A stretch of DNA of 42,644 nucleotides from Lysobacterales bacterium (GTDB lineage: Bacteria > Pseudomonadota > Gammaproteobacteria > Xanthomonadales > Marinicellaceae). The notes below the pieces were generated by a model, which was not told the origin of the DNA, made no database searches, and saw only the letters and a list, made by a program, of their open reading frames with translations. A program made the position numbers and the translations under genes. The DNA lies in assembly GCA_020442725.1 (NCBI GenBank), contig JAGRJO010000001.1, positions 1 through 42,644 on the forward strand, read 5' to 3'. Below, in pieces: positions 8,430 to 16,049 of the stretch (positions are counted from its first letter, which is position 1; every line of letters starts with the position of its first letter).

Positions 8430-8930
8430 ATGAAACACCTCATAATCCTCAGACATGCGAAATCCAGTTGAAGTGATTTATCACTTTCAGACCATGATCG
8501 CCCATTGAATCAACGCGGAAAGAATTCTGCACCAATTATGGGGCAGCGATTATCGAAGAAATCAATTCAACCTCAAATAGTTCTTTGCAGTACGGCGGCG
8601 CGAGCACAGGCAACTGCTCAAAAAGTATTGGATCAAATTCCGCAAAAATACGAGATTCAATTTCTGAAAGATTTGTATCATGCTTATCCTGATGAAATTC
8701 TAAATATTGTTTCTAAAGTGTCAGACAACTACCAAAACATCATGATAGTTGGTCACAACCCTGGATTAACCGAACTTGCTAATGACTTGATGGGCGAATA
8801 CCATTTTCCGAATATTCCAACAGCCGGGTTGGTTACTTTTGAGTTAGATATTGATAGTTGGAGTGCAATTGTGGATATGCCAAATCCAGCGATATTACTC
8901 GATTATGATTACCCGAAGAAATCAAAATAA
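8430..8930 (+). pseudogene. SixA-like phosphohistidine phosphatase with in-frame TGA (Trp position)
   Basis: Read from the ATG at 8430, the protein is a histidine-phosphatase-superfamily (SixA-type) enzyme. It begins MKHLIILRHAKSS and carries the catalytic RHA motif at residues 8-10. The 14th codon, 8469-8471, is TGA. Reading through, the frame continues without another stop to 8930 (SDLSLSDHDRPLNQRG, VGHNPGLTELANDL, final DYDYPKKSK). SixA relatives usually have Trp after AKSS, so one G-to-A change from TGG explains the stop. A later in-frame start (TTG at 8505) would lose the catalytic His. TGA clearly ends other genes here, for example the DUF885 and TetR genes, so the genetic code is standard. 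It is a recent pseudogene, a readthrough case or a sequence error. Confidence 0.8.
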
Positions 8931-8962
8931 AGCCATTACAAACCTTATAGCTTCCATTTGTT

Positions 8963-10831
8963 TCAATCGAAGTGATTATAAAAAATCACATCATTGATAT
9001 GAACTCCATCATCATATTCATACGCTCCCATATCATAATACCCTAATTGTGGAACTGTGTATTGATAACCTCTGGGTACACTCATAATATCATGATGTTT
9101 TGGTTGATACAGACTAGTATCGCACATATCAATGGCTGCAGAATCAAAGTCTATAAGATAATCATTGTTAGCTGCATTGATAAAACCAGGATTAGAAATC
9201 GGGGTTAATGCTCCAAATCCTACCGGCAAGTTTTGATTGTCATGAACGATGAAACAATTTCCGCTGTAATTGTTAGTATTAGAAACTTCCAGAAATAACG
9301 AAGACGGAGAATTCCATAATATAGAACTATTAACTTTAAGTGTCTGATTGGTAGCATCAGTATTACTCATGAAAAATACGCTTAACGATAAATTATCTGT
9401 CAGCGTATTAAATGCAAAATCCAATGTCGCTTTATTATCAAGGAAAAACATTGAATCAGATTCATCAAATTCATCCTTATTGTTAAACAATAGGTTGCCT
9501 TCCATTGTATTAATACAAGAACTTGTATTGTCACCATTAAAATGGGCTACAGAAGCGAGTGTCGATATATTCCCCCTGATAGTGGTTTGAAAGACATCAA
9601 TAGTTCCACAGTCATCTGTAAAAAGAGTTCCGCTTTCCGATTGGTTATCGTATATCAATGAGCATTCTTCATCGGCAAAACAATTTCCTGGTACCCGACG
9701 AATTTTCACTTTTGCTCCGCCTGTGCTAGCAATTGCAGAACCAAACTTTGAATCATTTCCTGCAAAGCTACCATTAATTATAGTAACAACTGTACTTGAG
9801 CCCCTGGCATAAATTGCTCCACCATGTGCATTAATATTATTTTCATCAGTCCAGTTGCCATAGATATTGACATAGTTATCAGTAGTTCCTTTCAATACCG
9901 CTGTACTATTTTCAATATACATTCCTCCACCGGCAAAGTCTGCATAATTGGCTTTGATTCCTACACCATTATTGGGTCTAGTACTAGTCGTTCCACTCTC
10001 AATTAACACATCACAATTACTAGTTGCAAATATCCCTCCTCCTGTTTGCGATTGGTTATTGTTGAGTCTTGAAGTCAGATCCATTTGCAGGAATGAATTT
10101 GAACAGTAGACTCCACCTCCATAAAGAGATGAATCATTACTACCAATTAATGCATCAAGCGAGACTAACCTACTTTGAGAAGACAAAGAAACTCCTCCCC
10201 CGTTACCACTGGCATTATTGTTTCTAACATCTCCTCTATTCATTGTTATCACCGCACCTTGAGAAGCAGCAATTCCTCCGCCTACAGCTGAACTATTATT
10301 CTGAATTGAAGTTGAGTCGAGTAGTAAAGAAGCACCCAATCCTCCGAAAATGTAAATCCCACCGCCATGTGTAGCCGCTGAATTATAATTAATTAATGAA
10401 TCTATAATTGAAACACTGACATTACCAGAAATGTCAACTCCTCCAGCCAAATATCCTGCAGATGTTGCTCCTTCGGTGACATGCAAACCGTCAAGAACAA
10501 CCGCCTGATGAGCATGCCCATTACCACTGGTTGTGTTCACAATGATAACCGTTTCCGAGTTGCCACCATTGACCTCAGTTTCAAAAAATCGTTGAGCATC
10601 CACTTCTGCATCACTACAATTTTCGTAACCGGCAATAATTTGGACGGACTTATCAATAATTTGAAATGGAGTCAGAATTTGTTGTTTTGTTACTCTGACC
10701 TCAGAATTATTATTAACTGCCGTTTGGAATTGCACTGGCGAATAATCACATCCGGCATCTGTTCCAACTGTCACAAATGCCTGAGAATTGATAGAAAAAA
10801 ATAAAATAAATATTAGGTATGAAAATCTCAT
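8963..10831 (-). CDS. Secreted parallel beta-helix protein with choice-of-anchor-Q-like end and IFxNxF tag
   Basis: This 622-aa exported protein begins with a Sec signal peptide (MRFSYLIFILFFSINSQA). The body consists of right-handed beta-helix rungs seen as repeated GGGI/GGGV turns and Asn ladders (HGGGIYIFGG, VGGGIAASQ, NGGGVSLSS, YGGGVYCSN), as in polymorphic outer membrane protein repeats. The C-terminal block, with PGFINAANNDYLIDFDSAAIDM and DMGAYEYD, resembles the choice-of-anchor Q domain that precedes surface-anchor signals. The last residues, INDVIFYNHFD, match the tag on the two paralogues at 20-25 kb. The ATG has a GGGGG Shine-Dalgarno 6 bases upstream. It is monocistronic. A cell-surface or adhesive role is inferred; no enzymatic motif is seen. 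Confidence 0.85.
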   Translation of the reverse strand: MRFSYLIFILFFSINSQAFVTVGTDAGCDYSPVQFQTAVNNNSEVRVTKQQILTPFQIIDKSVQIIAGYENCSDAEVDAQRFFETEVNGGNSETVIIVNTTSGNGHAHQAVVLDGLHVTEGATSAGYLAGGVDISGNVSVSIIDSLINYNSAATHGGGIYIFGGLGASLLLDSTSIQNNSSAVGGGIAASQGAVITMNRGDVRNNNASGNGGGVSLSSQSRLVSLDALIGSNDSSLYGGGVYCSNSFLQMDLTSRLNNNQSQTGGGIFATSNCDVLIESGTTSTRPNNGVGIKANYADFAGGGMYIENSTAVLKGTTDNYVNIYGNWTDENNINAHGGAIYARGSSTVVTIINGSFAGNDSKFGSAIASTGGAKVKIRRVPGNCFADEECSLIYDNQSESGTLFTDDCGTIDVFQTTIRGNISTLASVAHFNGDNTSSCINTMEGNLLFNNKDEFDESDSMFFLDNKATLDFAFNTLTDNLSLSVFFMSNTDATNQTLKVNSSILWNSPSSLFLEVSNTNNYSGNCFIVHDNQNLPVGFGALTPISNPGFINAANNDYLIDFDSAAIDMCDTSLYQPKHHDIMSVPRGYQYTVPQLGYYDMGAYEYDDGVHINDVIFYNHFD

Positions 10832-11089
10832 GTTTGCCCCCGATTAATTGTAAATTATGTCAGGTTTTAAGATAACAAATAAATCTTTCTGAATCTTGAA
10901 TGAAGTTTGATTAAGTTTGATTAAGTTTGAATAGTAGAGCAATATCTAGCGTCGATGAATTAAATTATCGTAATAACCAGCTGATTTTTATCGATTTTTG
11001 AAAAATTATTTTCCAAATAATATGGAAAGAATCAAATAATATTAAATTTCCCCTGCAACCAACATATAGTCTGTCAAGGCTATAGTCAT
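10832..11089. other. AT-rich intergenic region with a short tandem repeat
   Basis: This 258-base gap upstream of the beta-helix gene should hold its promoter on the minus strand, though I could not assign one with confidence. It contains 2.8 copies of the decamer AAGTTTGATT at 10903-10930 and an inverted repeat TTTCCA-N7-TGGAAA. No coding potential or terminator is evident. Confidence 0.4.
10903..10930. repeat. 2.8-copy tandem decamer AAGTTTGATT
   Basis: Units at 10903-10912 and 10913-10922 are identical; the third covers 10923-10930 before diverging. It lies 72-99 bases upstream of the beta-helix start codon, where a copy-number change could alter promoter spacing. Function is unknown. Confidence 0.7.
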
Positions 11090-11479
11090 TTACTTGAAAG
11101 TCTCACGCATAAAAACACTCAGAGCCAAAGCACATTGGTCAGCGAGTTTCTGACCTTCCATTTTATTGGTTTTATCCAAAATCTGTTTTTTCTGTTTTGC
11201 CAGCATATCTTCAAACTTATACCCTTGTGTTTTAGCATCATGATCAGAAAACTTCTTACCAACTTTCAGAGTGTTTTTGTTATTTGCTTTCCAGTTAGCA
11301 ATCAGCATTTCATTCACTTTGGCAAACTCAGGCGATAATTTCTCGCAAGAATACAGCATCTCATTTGCCATATGCGACTGGATATACATGATACCTGCTT
11401 CTTCACTGAAATTTCCAGCTTGGGAAGTCGTGGTAATTATTAAAAATAGTAGAAGTGATAAAGATATGAATTGTTTCAT
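11090..11479 (-). CDS. Small secreted protein of unknown function
   Basis: I do not recognise a family for this 129-aa protein. It has a Sec signal peptide (MKQFISLSLLLFLIITTTSQA, cleavage before GNFSEE). A helical, Lys-rich mature part follows with two cysteines (LYSCEKL and ADQCALAL), placed so that they could form a disulfide in the periplasm. I chose the ATG at 11479 because GGAG lies 5 bases upstream and the signal peptide starts there. An upstream in-frame start would add 28 residues that do not resemble a signal sequence. It is monocistronic and divergent from the orphan gene at 11651. Confidence 0.7.
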   Translation of the reverse strand: MKQFISLSLLLFLIITTTSQAGNFSEEAGIMYIQSHMANEMLYSCEKLSPEFAKVNEMLIANWKANNKNTLKVGKKFSDHDAKTQGYKFEDMLAKQKKQILDKTNKMEGQKLADQCALALSVFMRETFK

Positions 11480-11650
11480 TGAAACTCCGGAACGTGTGTG
11501 TTTATTCTTATTACGGAGTATTGGGGGGATTTGTGACATTATCTTCATAAATATATACAACAATCATAACCTAAACTATGATATATTTAACCCATTAATT
11601 AAGATTACTGAAAAATTCCATCCATTAGACAATACTGATAATTTCGACTT

Positions 11651-12286
11651 ATGATAGATTATGATTATATAGAGTTCTCTGGGGTATTTCACATTCCCCA
11701 AAATAATATACGCTATGTCATAGAAGAACAAAAATGTTTTTTTCTATTTGATGATATTTGCAAAGGCGTTAATTTGGACAATAATCATTCTGATTTTATT
11801 AAAGGCTTATTAGCCAAATTTGAAGACATTTGTGTTGAAGAAGAGATAAATATTGAAGATTCGATTTCATATAATATTAAAAATTATGGTCTCGGTAAAT
11901 TTTTTATTAGTAGTGTAGAGGTTGCAGCTACTATTACTATAGTACAAATTTTAATACAATATTACTTTCTTAATGGTCAAAGAGTATTTTATGAGAAGGA
12001 TGATATCCTTAAATTAATATCCCTAACAAAAAATAGTAATTTTATTGATTCTTTGCTCGATTGTGAAAATAAGAAAATTGAGAATAATTTATTTGAATCA
12101 TTAGTTTTACAATCATTTAAAGAGATGCCTAACTATTTAAAGCAAATAGAGAGTGTCCCAAATATTAATTTTTTACATCAAGTAGTCACTAGGTTATTAC
12201 CCTTCAGCAAAAATATTGAAAGAGATGAAGTACAGAAAAGTTTACTACAAAGAATATTTAAAAATAGAAAAAGACCTGTTTATTAA
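11651..12286 (+). CDS. Hypothetical protein, AT-rich orphan
   Basis: I do not recognise this 211-aa protein. It is predicted to be mostly helical, with an acidic N-terminal half (FEDICVEEEINIEDS) and one hydrophobic stretch around residues 83-107 (VEVAATITIVQILIQYYFL) that could be a membrane or buried helix. The tail is basic (FKNRKRPVY). The coding sequence is visibly richer in A/T than its neighbours, no Shine-Dalgarno precedes the ATG, and a repeat-rich block follows. These traits suggest recently acquired or fast-evolving DNA. It could also be a decaying gene. There is no signal peptide, so it is presumably cytoplasmic. Confidence 0.55.
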   Translation: MIDYDYIEFSGVFHIPQNNIRYVIEEQKCFFLFDDICKGVNLDNNHSDFIKGLLAKFEDICVEEEINIEDSISYNIKNYGLGKFFISSVEVAATITIVQILIQYYFLNGQRVFYEKDDILKLISLTKNSNFIDSLLDCENKKIENNLFESLVLQSFKEMPNYLKQIESVPNINFLHQVVTRLLPFSKNIERDEVQKSLLQRIFKNRKRPVY

Positions 12287-12590
12287 TCTTAATCAATGGG
12301 GCAATAAACCTTTAACTCTCACCGAGATATTTTCGTAAATTTGGAAAAAAGCATGTAAGTCTTTGAACATTGCTTGTAATGTGAGTTTTTACAAACTCCA
12401 AATTTAAGAAAATAGTGAGGGAAGCCAAAGGCCGAGAGTTCGGGGCGTGCTTTTGCGCTCCTTTTGCACGAGCAAAAGGAGCAAAGAAAAGATACTGAAA
12501 TAAATTCAGCATGACCAATGATTGCTGAGATACATTCGACTTCGTGTGCGTTCGCACACTCCGCTCAGTATGACAACACACTATTGAATA
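12287..12590. repeat. Intergenic mosaic of short palindromic repeats
   Basis: This 304-base stretch between convergent genes has no credible gene. From about 12400 it is built of palindromic modules. One is GCTCCTTTTGC-ACGA-GCAAAAGGAGC at 12457-12482 (11-bp perfect arms). Another is CTGAA-ATAAA-TTCAG at 12495-12509. A third is GTGTGCG-TT-CGCACAC at 12544-12559, followed by CTCCGCTCAGTATGACA. The last two resemble dispersed intergenic repeats I know from several marine and soil bacterial genomes. The hairpins may act as transcript ends for the flanking convergent genes. Whether they are multicopy cannot be tested in this window. Confidence 0.65.
12457..12482. terminator. Strong hairpin, possible terminator or REP-like unit
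   Basis: Arms GCTCCTTTTGC (12457-12467) and GCAAAAGGAGC (12472-12482) pair perfectly around a 4-base loop. No long T-run follows on either strand, so it is not a classical intrinsic terminator. It lies between genes ending at 12286 (plus) and 12591 (minus). Confidence 0.4.
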
Positions 12591-14327
12591 TCACAAATTC
12601 TCCCGAATAAATTCCTCAACAATCCCCTCCAATACATTCAAAGGCACAGACCCTTGCGATAGTATCGCATCATGGAAAGTGCGGATGTCGAATTTTTCGC
12701 CCAATTCTTTTTCCGCTTTACTACGCAGTTCCCAGATTTTGATTTCACCGAGTTTGTAGGATAAGGCTTGTGCCGGCCAGCCGATATAACGATCGATTTC
12801 AGTGCGGACATTGTGTTTGGACAGGGCTGTGTTTTCTTCCATCAGTTTGATGGCTTCGTCACGGCTCATGCCCATGGCGTGCATTCCTGTATCCACTACC
12901 AAACGCATAGCGCGCCACATATCGTAGGTCAGGCGACCAAATTCTGAATATGGATCTTGATAAAAACCAACTTCTTTTGCCAGTTTTTCACAGTACAAAC
13001 CCCAGCCTTCGCCATAAGCGGAAATATAACTGTAGCGACGAAAATCAGGTAAAAAGTCCAACTCCTTACTCAAGGCACTTTGCAAGTGATGACCCGGAAC
13101 GGCTTCGTGAAAAGTGAGTGCTTCAAGATTGTATAGTGGCCTCTTCTCCAACGCGTAAGTATTGACCCAATATTGCCCGGGACGAGTGGAATCCAATGGA
13201 GCCGAGGCATATCGACCGGTGGTGTAGTTGGGAGCAATGCTTGCAGGAACCGGATTGACTGTGTAAGGCTGCCTCGGTAGTTTAGTAAATAATTCCGGTA
13301 ATTTGCCATCCATACGCTTGGCAATATAACTGGCTTCTTTGAGAAGTTCTTCCGCTGTTTTGGCATAAAATCGTTCATCAGTTCGTAGAAACTCGAGGAA
13401 TTGAGCAAAACTGCCTTTGAATCCGACTTGTTTTATGACTTCTTCCATCTCGGCGCGGATTCTTTTGACTTCCTGCCAACCGATTTGATGAATTTCCTCA
13501 GGTGTTAATTCCAGCGTGGTGTATTCTTTAATCTGCTGCTGATAGTAGGCTTTGCCATCAGGAAGTGATCTTGCAGCAATATCCTCTCTCGCATTGGGAA
13601 TATACACATTCACCATAAAATCCTTGAAATTCGCGTAAGATGGTTGGATTTGTTGTGAAATGATATCTTTTGCCTGTTTTTGAAACTCTGTGAATGTCTT
13701 TTCATCAATGAACTGTGGTTTGTTTTTCAGTGGACTGAAATAAATCGAATCCTCAACATCATCAACAATATATTTCTGAATAAATTGCGGATAATGCTCA
13801 ATGATAACTTTGGGTTGAGTTCTTCCTTCTTTTAAACCAGCTCGCATATTGTCGATATTCTGCTGCATCACATCGTCCACCTGTGAGAGTTTGGAGAGGT
13901 AATTTTTAAAATCCTTTTCAGTTTTCAGATTGGCATATTGAGCCATAAATGCCAGATTGACATGAAAAGATCCTTCGGAATTGATGGGCATTTGGTATTC
14001 CTTGAAGTCTATATCAGCAATTTCGTCATGTAATTTTTGTGCAAACATATCATAGTTGATTTGTTGTTCAGAACTGAGTTTTGAGCGTTTGATTTTATGC
14101 AAACCTTTCTGTAACTCTTCAAGTTTGGCTTTGACTTGCAAATGATAAGCCTCACTCGCCGATACCAGCTCTCCATCCTTGTTTTCATAACTCAAATCCT
14201 GAATTTCCTGCCAGCCGGACTCCAGAAATTTCAACATTTTTTTATCATATCGAGTATTTCCCGCAATACAAAGTCCGGAAAATAAAAGCAAAAAAATCAT
14301 TAAAAAGCGAAGAGAAAACAGTTTCAT
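12591..14327 (-). CDS. DUF885 family protein, putative secreted metallopeptidase
   Basis: This 578-aa exported protein of the DUF885 family carries the signature HEAVPGHH at residues 407-414. It resembles the HExxH zinc site of gluzincin peptidases and has an inserted Pro-Gly-His-His. A Sec signal (MKLFSLRFLMIFLLLFSGLCIAG) is followed directly by a helical domain. The C-terminal block NVRTEIDRYIGWPAQALSYKLG is the conserved family end (RYI.WPGQA.[ST]Y..G type). I chose the ATG at 14327 because it begins the signal peptide; an in-frame upstream extension would add 15 hydrophilic residues. The stop is TGA, showing that TGA terminates in this genome. Peptidase activity is family inference. No neighbour suggests a substrate. 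Confidence 0.88.
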   Translation of the reverse strand: MKLFSLRFLMIFLLLFSGLCIAGNTRYDKKMLKFLESGWQEIQDLSYENKDGELVSASEAYHLQVKAKLEELQKGLHKIKRSKLSSEQQINYDMFAQKLHDEIADIDFKEYQMPINSEGSFHVNLAFMAQYANLKTEKDFKNYLSKLSQVDDVMQQNIDNMRAGLKEGRTQPKVIIEHYPQFIQKYIVDDVEDSIYFSPLKNKPQFIDEKTFTEFQKQAKDIISQQIQPSYANFKDFMVNVYIPNAREDIAARSLPDGKAYYQQQIKEYTTLELTPEEIHQIGWQEVKRIRAEMEEVIKQVGFKGSFAQFLEFLRTDERFYAKTAEELLKEASYIAKRMDGKLPELFTKLPRQPYTVNPVPASIAPNYTTGRYASAPLDSTRPGQYWVNTYALEKRPLYNLEALTFHEAVPGHHLQSALSKELDFLPDFRRYSYISAYGEGWGLYCEKLAKEVGFYQDPYSEFGRLTYDMWRAMRLVVDTGMHAMGMSRDEAIKLMEENTALSKHNVRTEIDRYIGWPAQALSYKLGEIKIWELRSKAEKELGEKFDIRTFHDAILSQGSVPLNVLEGIVEEFIRENL

Positions 14328-14491
14328 AGAAGTTCCAAAATATTTACTATCAGCTATCATAGCACCATTCAAAATCTAAATAAAAAACTTACTGAAAAAT
14401 TTAAAATTAACCAGAAATCAATAGACTAGAGACATTTATTATCAATTTATGCTATAACTAGCACTGAATTCACGTTCTATTGAGGATTGCT

Positions 14492-14935
14492 ATGAGAATC
14501 ATTATTTTTGTATCACTTTGTTTATTATTCACAACTGCCAATGCCAAGCAGAAATACTATAAATGGACCGATGAAAACGGTAATGTGCATTATTCCGAAA
14601 AAAAACCGGAGAATAAAGAGGCACAGGAATTAAAAATCCGCTCAAAAGCTCCAAAACCACAGGAAACAGTAAGCGAAGAAGCCAGTACAGATAAGGAATT
14701 ACCTCCCGATCAACAAGCTGTTGAAGATTTCAATCGCAATGAACAAGCCAAAGCCAAAGAAGCTCAGGATCAAGCCAATTGTGAGATTGCAAAGAAAAAC
14801 TTGCAAACTTTAGAAAGTCGAAGCCGTGTCAAACGAGTCAACCCGGCAACAGGTGAGGAAATTTATATGGATAACACCGAAGTTGAAAAAATGATTAATG
14901 TGGCTAAACAATCCATCAGAAATTTGTGTAAATAA
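14492..14935 (+). CDS. DUF4124 domain-containing envelope protein
   Basis: This 147-aa exported protein has a signal peptide (MRIIIFVSLCLLFTTANA) followed by the DUF4124 motif KYYKWTDENGNVHYSEKKP. The rest is a charged, Pro/Glu/Lys-rich linker and a short helical end with two Cys (ANCEIA and NLCK). Such proteins are common in gammaproteobacteria and have no established function. The ATG at 14492 has GAGG 6 bases upstream; an in-frame TTG at 14480 is less suitable. The TRAP binding-protein gene begins 4 bases after the stop, so the two are co-transcribed. Confidence 0.85.
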   Translation: MRIIIFVSLCLLFTTANAKQKYYKWTDENGNVHYSEKKPENKEAQELKIRSKAPKPQETVSEEASTDKELPPDQQAVEDFNRNEQAKAKEAQDQANCEIAKKNLQTLESRSRVKRVNPATGEEIYMDNTEVEKMINVAKQSIRNLCK

Positions 14936-14939
14936 AACA

Positions 14940-16037
14940 ATGAAAAGAAGAAATTTAGTCAAAGCTCTTGGCGTGAGTGCTGTTGCAGGAGCGATTTCAG
15001 CTTGTAAACCGAAAGCTCAGGATTGTACGAATTCAACCACAGCTGATACAAAAACCTACAAGTGGAAAATGGTGACTGCATGGCCCAAGAATTTTCCGGG
15101 TTTGGGAACTGGAGCTAATTTTCTGGCAGAAATCATCAATTCCATGAGTGGTGGACGACTGCAAATAACTGTTTATGGAGGTGGTGAGCTTGTTCCACCT
15201 TTGGAAGTTTTTGATGCTGTTTCCAGCGGCACCGCTGAAATGGGACATGCAGGAAGTTATTACTGGAAAGGTAAAGTGCCGGAGGCTCAATTTTTCGGAG
15301 CTGTTCCTTTTGGCATGAACGCACAAGAAATGAACGGCTGGATTTATCACGGTGGTGGTATGGAGTTATGGACAGAACTTTATGAACCGCATAATTTGGT
15401 TCCATTCCCGGTGGGTCATTCCGGCGTGCAAATGGGTGGCTGGTTTAACAAGGAAATCAACACTAAAGACGATTTGAAAGGATTGGTGATGCGAATTCCC
15501 GGGCTTGGCGGTGATGTTCTTGCTCGCGCCGGTGGTTCGCCCAAATTACTACCCGGCTCGGAATTATTCACTTCTTTGCAAACCGGAAATATCGATGCCA
15601 CTGAGTGGGTTGGACCTTATAATGATTTGGCGTTTGGTTTGTATCAAGCGGCAAAATACTACTATTATCCGGGTTGGCACGAACCAACAGCATGTCTAGA
15701 AGGAATTGTTAATAAGCAGGCTTATGATTCCCTGCCTAATGACTTGCAGGAAATTATTCGTATCGCTTGTATGGCTGCCACACAAAATATGCTGGCAGAT
15801 TATACAGCGAAGAATAACACCGCTTTGGAAACCCTCGTCAACGAACATCAAGTTGATCTCCGTAAGTTTCCCGATGAAGTTTTAGAAGAGCTGAAAAAAC
15901 ATGCTCATGATGTTGCTGAAGAGTTAGGTAATCAATCCGAAATGGGCAAAAAGATTTATCAATCTTATAAAACCTTTGCTGAGAAAATCCGAAAATGGTT
16001 GGAAGTATCTGAGAAAGCGTATTTGCAAGCTCGGTAA
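14940..16037 (+). CDS. TRAP transporter solute-binding protein (DctP/TakP-like), Tat lipoprotein
   Basis: This 365-aa extracytoplasmic binding protein belongs to the DctP family, which delivers carboxylates or 2-oxoacids to TRAP transporters. The leader MKRRNLVKALGVSAVAGAISAC has a twin-arginine motif (KRRNLVK) and a lipobox (ISAC), so Tat export and lipid anchoring are both predicted. Family features include WKMVTAWPKNFPGLGTGANF, the Arg-containing segment LVMRIPGLGGDVLARAG and EWVGPYNDLAFGLYQAAKYYYYPGWHEP, close to the TakP subgroup. The ATG lies 4 bases after the DUF4124 stop; the Shine-Dalgarno is weak. No DctQ or DctM membrane subunit is in the window, so the transporter must be elsewhere or the protein works differently. 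Confidence 0.9.
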   Translation: MKRRNLVKALGVSAVAGAISACKPKAQDCTNSTTADTKTYKWKMVTAWPKNFPGLGTGANFLAEIINSMSGGRLQITVYGGGELVPPLEVFDAVSSGTAEMGHAGSYYWKGKVPEAQFFGAVPFGMNAQEMNGWIYHGGGMELWTELYEPHNLVPFPVGHSGVQMGGWFNKEINTKDDLKGLVMRIPGLGGDVLARAGGSPKLLPGSELFTSLQTGNIDATEWVGPYNDLAFGLYQAAKYYYYPGWHEPTACLEGIVNKQAYDSLPNDLQEIIRIACMAATQNMLADYTAKNNTALETLVNEHQVDLRKFPDEVLEELKKHAHDVAEELGNQSEMGKKIYQSYKTFAEKIRKWLEVSEKAYLQAR

Positions 16038-16049
16038 AATTTCTTTTCC

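Noticed and set aside
8469-8471. Reassigned genetic code with TGA as Trp, or selenocysteine insertion
   Set aside because: Other genes end cleanly at TGA and use TGG for Trp. The position is Trp in relatives, not Cys, and no SECIS-like hairpin is evident after the TGA.
12312-12581. 89-aa open frame on the minus strand
   Set aside because: It is made by translating palindromic intergenic repeats; it has no start signal or protein-like composition.
12300-12590. CRISPR array
   Set aside because: Modules differ in sequence and spacing; there are no regular direct repeats with unique spacers and no cas genes.
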